A stretch of DNA of 9,975 nucleotides from Candidatus Bathyarchaeota archaeon (GTDB lineage Archaea > Thermoproteota > Bathyarchaeia > Bathyarchaeales > Bathycorpusculaceae). Of this stretch, positions 6,019 to 9,975 are shown piece by piece. The stretch's first letter is position 1. Each line of letters begins with the position of its first letter. The stretch lies in contig DAOVMU010000042.1 in NCBI GenBank assembly GCA_030630585.1, positions 1-9,975 on the forward strand, written 5' to 3'. The notes beneath the pieces are model-generated. The model worked only from the letters and a program-made list of their open reading frames with translations, did not search any database and was not told the DNA's origin. Made by a program: the position numbers and the translations under genes.

Positions 6019-6096
6019 ATTCGTGCAAAGTGGAAAAAGAAGAAGATGCGTCGAAAGAAGAGGAAAAGAAAGAGAAGACAGGAAAGGTACAAGTAA
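6019..6096 (+). CDS. rpl41e: Large-subunit ribosomal protein eL41, ATT start
   Basis: This 25-codon gene is too short for routine gene finders. The peptide reads (M)RAKWKKKKMRR, then KKRKRKRR and finally QERYK. It aligns without gaps to eukaryotic eL41 (MRAKWRKKRMRR..., also 25 residues), with 16 identical positions when the start is read as Met and mostly Lys/Arg swaps elsewhere. eL41 is a single basic helix in the ribosome. No ATG, GTG or TTG lies between the in-frame stop TAA (6013-6015) and the conserved RAKW, so initiation must use ATT at 6019, unless the protein starts at Met10 (6046) without its conserved head. GGGGCGTG (6005-6012) is suitably placed as a ribosome binding site, six bases before ATT. 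The gene lies 27 bases after hxlB. A TTTAAA inside hxlB (5961-5966) could be its own promoter. An oligo-T run follows. Confidence 0.82.
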   Translation: MRAKWKKKKMRRKKRKRKRRQERYK

Positions 6097-6113
6097 GCTT
6101 ATCACTTAGCACA

Positions 6114-6120
6114 TTTTTTT
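6114..6120 (+). terminator. Oligo-T terminator after eL41
   Basis: Seven T in a row start 17 bases after the eL41 stop codon, with no strong hairpin before them. Such runs are sufficient for archaeal RNA polymerase termination, and this one would end an hxlB-rpl41e transcript. Confidence 0.5.
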
Positions 6121-6429
6121 GATAATCGTTTCTTAGCTTTTCTGCCAGTTTGCCATCTCCAAGGATTAACACCTAGTGATATTACGGTTTCTGCAAGCCT
6201 AAATAAAATGAAGGTATGGCATAGGGAAAGTCCAAGATACGTAGTTAACCCGAACTCGGAACAAAAACGCACACTTCGCTTGGGTTAGAATTGGTAGTTT
6301 TGTGATTGTTAAGAAAGCACGCTAAAGATTAAACATGCATATACCTTATTAAGACTCACGACACAGTATATCAAGGCTTCCACAACAACCTCTGAACAAA
6401 AAATGACGATACAATAACGGTGAAAACAA
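6121..6429 (+). other. Intergenic region with a 5S rRNA-like core and the pilus operon leader
   Basis: No coding sequence is seen. CCCGAACTCGGAA (6249-6261) is identical to the conserved loop C/helix III core of many 5S rRNAs. CATAG (6220-6224) lies upstream at about the spacing of the 5S loop A. AAGGTAT (6211-6217) can pair with ATACCTT (6341-6347), closing a 137-base unit of about 5S size. Helices III to V are not convincing and the stretch is AT-rich, so it is at best a degenerate or fortuitous 5S. A simpler stem, TAACCC (6246-6251) with GGGTTA (6282-6287), also exists. A TATA-like GCATATA (6338-6344) could be the promoter of the pilus operon. Confidence 0.35.
6419..6423 (+). promoter_or_regulatory. 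Ribosome binding site of the secretion ATPase
   Basis: GGTGA matches the archaeal anti-Shine-Dalgarno exactly and lies six bases before the ATG at 6430. It fixes that start and shows that the pilus operon is not leaderless. Confidence 0.75.
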
Positions 6430-7977
6430 ATGCCTAAAGCTTCCAAAACAGTGGAAAAACCAGTAGGCATACTCATAAAAGGAGAAGATAAAAAACCAGC
6501 TGTTTTCAGAGAAGCTTATCCTATACAAGAACCTTACGTATATGCGGCAATAGTTAAACATCCGAAAACACAAAAAATAATGTATGAAATCATGGAGCCG
6601 ACGCTGCAAAAAGATGAGGAAGAACGGCTAAAGGAAATAAAGACGTTTCTAATGGAAGAAGTAGACGTAAACCTAAAAGAAATAGAAACCAAGGAGAAAG
6701 CAGAAAACTATCTGAAAGAAAAAACAAAGGAAATAATCAAAAAATATCGAATAAAAGTTCCACCTAAAGCTGTAGACAAGCTTACATACTACATAACACG
6801 CGACTTCACAGGCTATGGAAGAATAGACTCATTAATGAAGGATCACTTAATTGAGGACATATCCGCAGACGGGGTAAACATACCAATTTATGTTTGGCAT
6901 AGAATATACGAGTCGTTACCAACAAATATAATATTCAATGATGAGGCTGAACTTAACTCCTTCATAATCCGATTAGCATATTTAGCAGGAAAGAACATCT
7001 CGATAGCATCTCCAATCTTAGATGCATCCCTTCCTGACGGAAGCCGTATTCAGCTAACCTATGGAAAGGAAGTCACAAGAAGAGGCTCAACATTTACGAT
7101 TCGACGCTTCAAAGTGGACCCGCTAACAATATCAGATTTGATAGCACTCAACACCGTTTCCTCAGAAATAGCGGCATACTTATGGTACATCATAGAGAAC
7201 AGAGCTTCAGTCCTTGTAGCTGGCGGAGTTGCAGCTGGAAAAACAACAATGCTGAACTGCTTATCCATGTTCATAAAGCCTGAAATGAAAATAGTGAGCG
7301 TAGAAGACACGCAAGAGCTTAACCTGCCACATGAAAACTGGATACCATCAGTTGTGAGATTAGGCTTTGGACATGAAAACAAAAGAGACGGAAGCATAAC
7401 CCTCTTCGACTTACTAAAGGCTGCTGTTAGGCAAAGACCAGACTACATTATTGTTGGCGAAGTCCGGGGAAAAGAAGCTTACACGCTTTTTCAAGCGATG
7501 GCCACAGGCCATCTTGGTTTGAGCACCCTACACGCAGAATCAGTTGAAGCTGTAATAAATCGTTTGGAATCCGAACCAATGAACATTCCAAAACCGCTTG
7601 TAGCAATGATAGACGTTGTAATAATTATGGCAAGAACGGAAATGGAAGGAAAACCAGCGAGAAGAGTAACCACAACAACAGAAGTTTTGGAGCTAGACCG
7701 GAAAACGAATGGAATACCAACTGAAGAAGTTTTCAAATGGAAACCGAGAGAGGGCAAGTTTGTCTTTTCTGGCTACAGCACCCTTTTGGAGAGACATATA
7801 AAAAAGTCAGGCGTTACAAAAGAAAAAGTCAAACGTGAACTTCGTCGTAGAAAGGTTGTTTTGGAATGGATGGTTCGAAAGGGCATCCGCCGCTACATCG
7901 ATGTCGCAAACGTGATTCGAGAATACTACGCCAACCCGAAACGTGTTTACCACAGAGCCAGAGTGGGCCTAAAATGA
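6430..7977 (+). CDS. Type II/IV secretion system ATPase (Tad/GspE/VirB11-like), pilus assembly
   Basis: This is the cytoplasmic hexameric ATPase that powers assembly of a type IV-like filament. Its 515 residues comprise a charged N-terminal region (1-100, with a Lys/Glu-rich helix at about 60-100), an N-terminal sensor domain (about 110-235, including FTGYGRIDSLM and ISADGVNIPIYVWHR) and the RecA-like motor. Visible motifs are Walker A GGVAAGKTT (265-273, Lys271), an acidic Asp box SVEDTQEL (about 290-297), Walker B VGEVRG (342-347, Glu344) and a His box ATGHLGLSTLHAES (358-371). The C-terminal third is Arg/Lys-rich. GGTGA before the ATG supports the start. The end overlaps the next gene by four bases (ATGA). 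The order ATPase, two T2SSF proteins, pilin matches archaeal Tad-like pilus loci. An archaellum FlaI is less likely, since no other fla genes are present and the platform is split in two. Confidence 0.92.
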   Translation: MPKASKTVEKPVGILIKGEDKKPAVFREAYPIQEPYVYAAIVKHPKTQKIMYEIMEPTLQKDEEERLKEIKTFLMEEVDVNLKEIETKEKAENYLKEKTKEIIKKYRIKVPPKAVDKLTYYITRDFTGYGRIDSLMKDHLIEDISADGVNIPIYVWHRIYESLPTNIIFNDEAELNSFIIRLAYLAGKNISIASPILDASLPDGSRIQLTYGKEVTRRGSTFTIRRFKVDPLTISDLIALNTVSSEIAAYLWYIIENRASVLVAGGVAAGKTTMLNCLSMFIKPEMKIVSVEDTQELNLPHENWIPSVVRLGFGHENKRDGSITLFDLLKAAVRQRPDYIIVGEVRGKEAYTLFQAMATGHLGLSTLHAESVEAVINRLESEPMNIPKPLVAMIDVVIIMARTEMEGKPARRVTTTTEVLELDRKTNGIPTEEVFKWKPREGKFVFSGYSTLLERHIKKSGVTKEKVKRELRRRKVVLEWMVRKGIRRYIDVANVIREYYANPKRVYHRARVGLK

Positions 7978-8951
7978 AAACCATTAAAATCCCAAAAAGA
8001 ATAAAGAGATCTCTCAACATCCTCAAAAAAAGACTCAAACCAAAAGCAACACAACAAACTTTTAGACACGCAATAGAAAAACCTCATTCCATAGCCTATC
8101 AGCTTATCGGAGAAAAAACTGGCCGCATTCTACCGCTTTTCAGGGACATGGACTTGAATTTACAAAGGTCTGGAGTAAAAATAAGTTTCAAAGCTTACGT
8201 CAGCCTAACAATTCTCGCCACAATTCTGATTTCACTTGCCACACTAACCCTTATTCCATGCCTACTTGCTTTCATTTTCAACATACCTTTTTATCCCGCA
8301 GTTTTGTTTGGTGTTGGCGGAAGCCTATTTGCTGTTGCAATTTCAACAATCGGATTTTACGTCTACCCAATCTACCGCGCTGACAAGCTTAAAAGAGAGC
8401 TAGAAGACGAATTGCCGTTTACTACAGGCTATATGGCCATTCTTGCCAGCGCTGGCGTTTCACCAGAAAAAATTTTCCACTCAATTTCAAATCTCAGCGT
8501 ACCTTTGACCGTCTCCGAAGAAGCCAAAGATGTTGTCAGAGATATCAACCTCTTCGGTTTGGACATAATCTCTGCCTTGGAGAAAACATCGAAACGAACC
8601 CCTTCTGAAAGGTTTCGTGAAATGCTAGAGGGTTTCATCTCCACAATCCACTCAGGCGGAAATCTGGCGACTTATCTTCGTGAAAAGTCTGGGCAGTACA
8701 TGAAAATAAAGAGAATGAACCTACGCAAGTTTTCTGACACCTTGTCCATTTTATCAGAGTTCTACGTGTCTCTGCTTATCACAGGACCTCTGCTTCTTGT
8801 TATCATGCTTGCAGTTATGGCTATGCTTGGCGGAGGAAGCCTAGGTGCGCTGAGCCCAGACTTCTTACTCAGTATAATCACCTATCTTGGAATTCCGTTA
8901 GGGTCTACAGTGTTTCTGATAATTTTGGATACGATTTCACCAAAATGGTAA
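7974..8951 (+). CDS. T2SSF-domain pilus platform protein, first (TadB/TadC-like)
   Basis: This inner-membrane platform protein transmits ATPase movement to the growing filament. The 325-residue protein has a basic N-terminus (MKTIKIPKRIKRSLNILKKR), two adjacent membrane segments (about 74-103 and 106-133), a cytoplasmic T2SSF domain (about 145-260, with ELPFTTGYMAILASAGVSPEKIF and a conserved-looking HSGGNLATYL at 226-235) and two C-terminal membrane segments (about 262-286 and 296-319). The ATG at 7974 is preferred: it overlaps the ATPase stop in an ATGA junction, with GTGGG about six bases upstream. The frame stays open upstream to 7866, but those 36 codons are antiparallel in character (Pro/Cys/His mix) and duplicate the ATPase coding sequence. 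It pairs with the next, paralogous gene, as TadB pairs with TadC. Confidence 0.88.
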   Translation: MKTIKIPKRIKRSLNILKKRLKPKATQQTFRHAIEKPHSIAYQLIGEKTGRILPLFRDMDLNLQRSGVKISFKAYVSLTILATILISLATLTLIPCLLAFIFNIPFYPAVLFGVGGSLFAVAISTIGFYVYPIYRADKLKRELEDELPFTTGYMAILASAGVSPEKIFHSISNLSVPLTVSEEAKDVVRDINLFGLDIISALEKTSKRTPSERFREMLEGFISTIHSGGNLATYLREKSGQYMKIKRMNLRKFSDTLSILSEFYVSLLITGPLLLVIMLAVMAMLGGGSLGALSPDFLLSIITYLGIPLGSTVFLIILDTISPKW

Positions 8952-9772
8952 TTAAAATGCCAAAAATAGAAAAACACGTGAAGCAAATTGCGTGGATTAC
9001 CTCGATTTCCTTAGCTGCAGTCATAATCTTACTTGGTTATTTCACTTTTAGGGAAAGCCCAACGTTTGATGAGTTTGTTCTCTTCGCTGTCATGGTTGCA
9101 ATCTTTCCTCCAACAGTTCTAAACTACATGGATCACAGGTGGAGAAAAGCAGTAGATAGGCATTTACCAGATCTTTTCAGAAGCATAGTTCAAGCCCAAG
9201 AGACAGGCATGACTCTTCCCCAAGCCTTGGAAGAAGCCTCTAAGAGAGATTACGGTCCACTTACAGGTGAACTAAAAAAGATGACTACGCAGATTTCTTG
9301 GGGAATGACTTTTGAAGAGGCGCTCCTAGCCTTAGAAAGGCGTGTTGACACAGTGCTTGTACAGAGATCTGTGCCAATGATAATTGAGGCAAGCCGTTCA
9401 GGGGGGCATGTAGAGAGGGTTTTTGATCCAATGGGCAAGTTCATACAGACAACGCTTCTGCTTGATAAAGAACGGCGAAACCAGACAAGACCGTATCTTG
9501 CAATAATTTATGTAGCTTTTTTTGTATTCTTATTCACAATCATACTACTATTCAGGTCATTCTTCGCCAGTATAGAAGGCTTGTCGATACTCGGATCCAG
9601 TGTGATGGCGCCTCAAGAAATGCAGCGAATGTTCTTTCACATGACTGCAATTCAAGCCTTCTTTGGAGGACTTGTTGCTGGAAAAATGGGGGAAGGAACC
9701 ATTAATGCTGGATTGAAACACAGTGTAATCCTCATGCTTTGTGGATACACCGCGCTAAAACTTTTCTTGTGA
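8945..9772 (+). CDS. T2SSF-domain pilus platform protein, second (TadB/TadC-like)
   Basis: This is the second platform subunit, a distant paralogue of the preceding protein. Of 275 residues, two N-terminal membrane segments (about 15-34 and 42-60) precede a cytoplasmic T2SSF domain (about 72-180: HLPDLFRSIVQAQETGMTLPQALEEA, ISWGMTFEEALLAL, EASRSGGHVERVF), then membrane segments at about 184-204 and 257-274, with another hydrophobic stretch at 233-248. The SGG at 152-154 corresponds to HSGG in the first paralogue. The ATG at 8945 overlaps the upstream stop by seven bases; an ATG four codons later (8957) is an equally possible start, with GGTAA six bases before it. A GAGGT over its stop codon serves the pilin gene that follows. 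Confidence 0.87.
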   Translation: MVIKMPKIEKHVKQIAWITSISLAAVIILLGYFTFRESPTFDEFVLFAVMVAIFPPTVLNYMDHRWRKAVDRHLPDLFRSIVQAQETGMTLPQALEEASKRDYGPLTGELKKMTTQISWGMTFEEALLALERRVDTVLVQRSVPMIIEASRSGGHVERVFDPMGKFIQTTLLLDKERRNQTRPYLAIIYVAFFVFLFTIILLFRSFFASIEGLSILGSSVMAPQEMQRMFFHMTAIQAFFGGLVAGKMGEGTINAGLKHSVILMLCGYTALKLFL

Positions 9773-9782
9773 GGTAGAGAAA

Positions 9783-9975
9783 ATGGCGGGTAAGCTTAGA
9801 AGATTTTTCCGTGGCAAACGGGCTATAACTCCTGTGTTAAGCAACCTTTTGCTCATGGTTGTGGCTGTGGCCGCAATGTCTATCGCTACAACGGCCACCC
9901 ATGTAATCACGACCAATCTGCGGCAAACTATGAGTGAGCGTGTCGTTATAGAAGATTTATGGTTTAATCCTTCAA
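9783..9975 (+). CDS. Pilin-like protein with class III signal peptide (N-terminal 64 residues, runs off the window)
   Basis: The first 64 codons carry a type IV pilin signal: a basic leader MAGKLRRFFRGKRA (1-14), a prepilin peptidase site expected between Ala14 and Ile15 (KRA/ITPV), and a hydrophobic assembly helix (about 17-45: VLSNLLLMVVAVAAMSIATT). ITPVLSNLLL resembles the 'ISPV' opening of archaeal DUF1628-type pilins. The conserved Glu5 of bacterial pilins is absent, as is usual in this archaeal group. The ATG is supported by GAGGT (9771-9775), seven bases upstream. The gene starts 10 bases after the second platform gene and is clearly part of the same operon. It could be the major subunit or a minor pilin; what follows the helix (MSERVVIEDLWFNPS) is too short to tell. 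Confidence 0.82.
   Translation, partial: MAGKLRRFFRGKRAITPVLSNLLLMVVAVAAMSIATTATHVITTNLRQTMSERVVIEDLWFNPS

Noticed and set aside
6023..6109. A GTG-started frame overlapping eL41 in another frame
   Set aside because: It reads VQSGKRRRCVERRG..., with no family resemblance, while the overlapping frame matches eL41 position by position.
7866..7973. A 36-codon upstream extension of the first T2SSF protein
   Set aside because: It lies wholly inside the secretion ATPase gene, reads as a shadow of it, and the ATGA junction at 7974 with its own binding site is the normal operon start.

Overview
The window looks like the chromosome of an archaeon, most likely a TACK-group lineage such as Bathyarchaeia. 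The domain is clear from several genes: prefoldin beta, a DUF3194 protein, a 25-codon eL41 ribosomal protein, a 6-phospho-3-hexuloisomerase, and a pilin-like protein with a class III signal peptide. Short operon overlaps, GTG/TTG starts, GGTG-type ribosome binding sites and oligo-T terminators fit this. The lineage assignment is inference only.

Layout. (1) 1-275, minus strand: the N-terminal part of a secreted surface protein with a signal peptide and the start of a beta-sandwich, cohesin-like domain. (2) 276-1142: no intact gene. It holds a cluster of inverted repeats (about 531-900), then the last 40 codons of what looks like an archaeal tyrosine recombinase (947-1069), cut off from its catalytic domain. 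This is probably a mobile-element scar. (3) 1143-2811, plus: a compact cassette of prefoldin beta, DUF3194 protein and DHH/DHHA1 phosphoesterase. (4) 2869-5335, plus: an ECF transporter energising module, two ATPases and the T component, with overlapping ends and no substrate-binding S component in view. A terminator-like hairpin plus T-run lies inside the last codons of ecfT. (5) 5362-6096, plus: a hexuloisomerase followed by a tiny eL41 gene that appears to start with ATT and has an oligo-T run just after its stop. (6) 6121-6429: non-coding, with a stretch resembling the 5S rRNA core and the leader of the next operon. (7) 6430-9975, plus: a Tad/type IV-pilus-like operon made of a secretion ATPase, two T2SSF membrane platform proteins and the first 64 codons of a pilin-like protein cut by the window edge.

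How the parts work together: the prefoldin, DUF3194 and eL41 genes belong to the protein synthesis and folding machinery. The ECF module powers uptake of a vitamin or metal through an S component encoded elsewhere. The hexuloisomerase belongs to the archaeal ribulose monophosphate route to pentose phosphates. The last operon should export and assemble a surface filament, with the ATPase working from the cytoplasm on the two-protein membrane platform. The observations most worth checking are the ATT-started eL41 gene, the recombinase remnant placed just upstream of prefoldin, and the unexplained inverted-repeat region.
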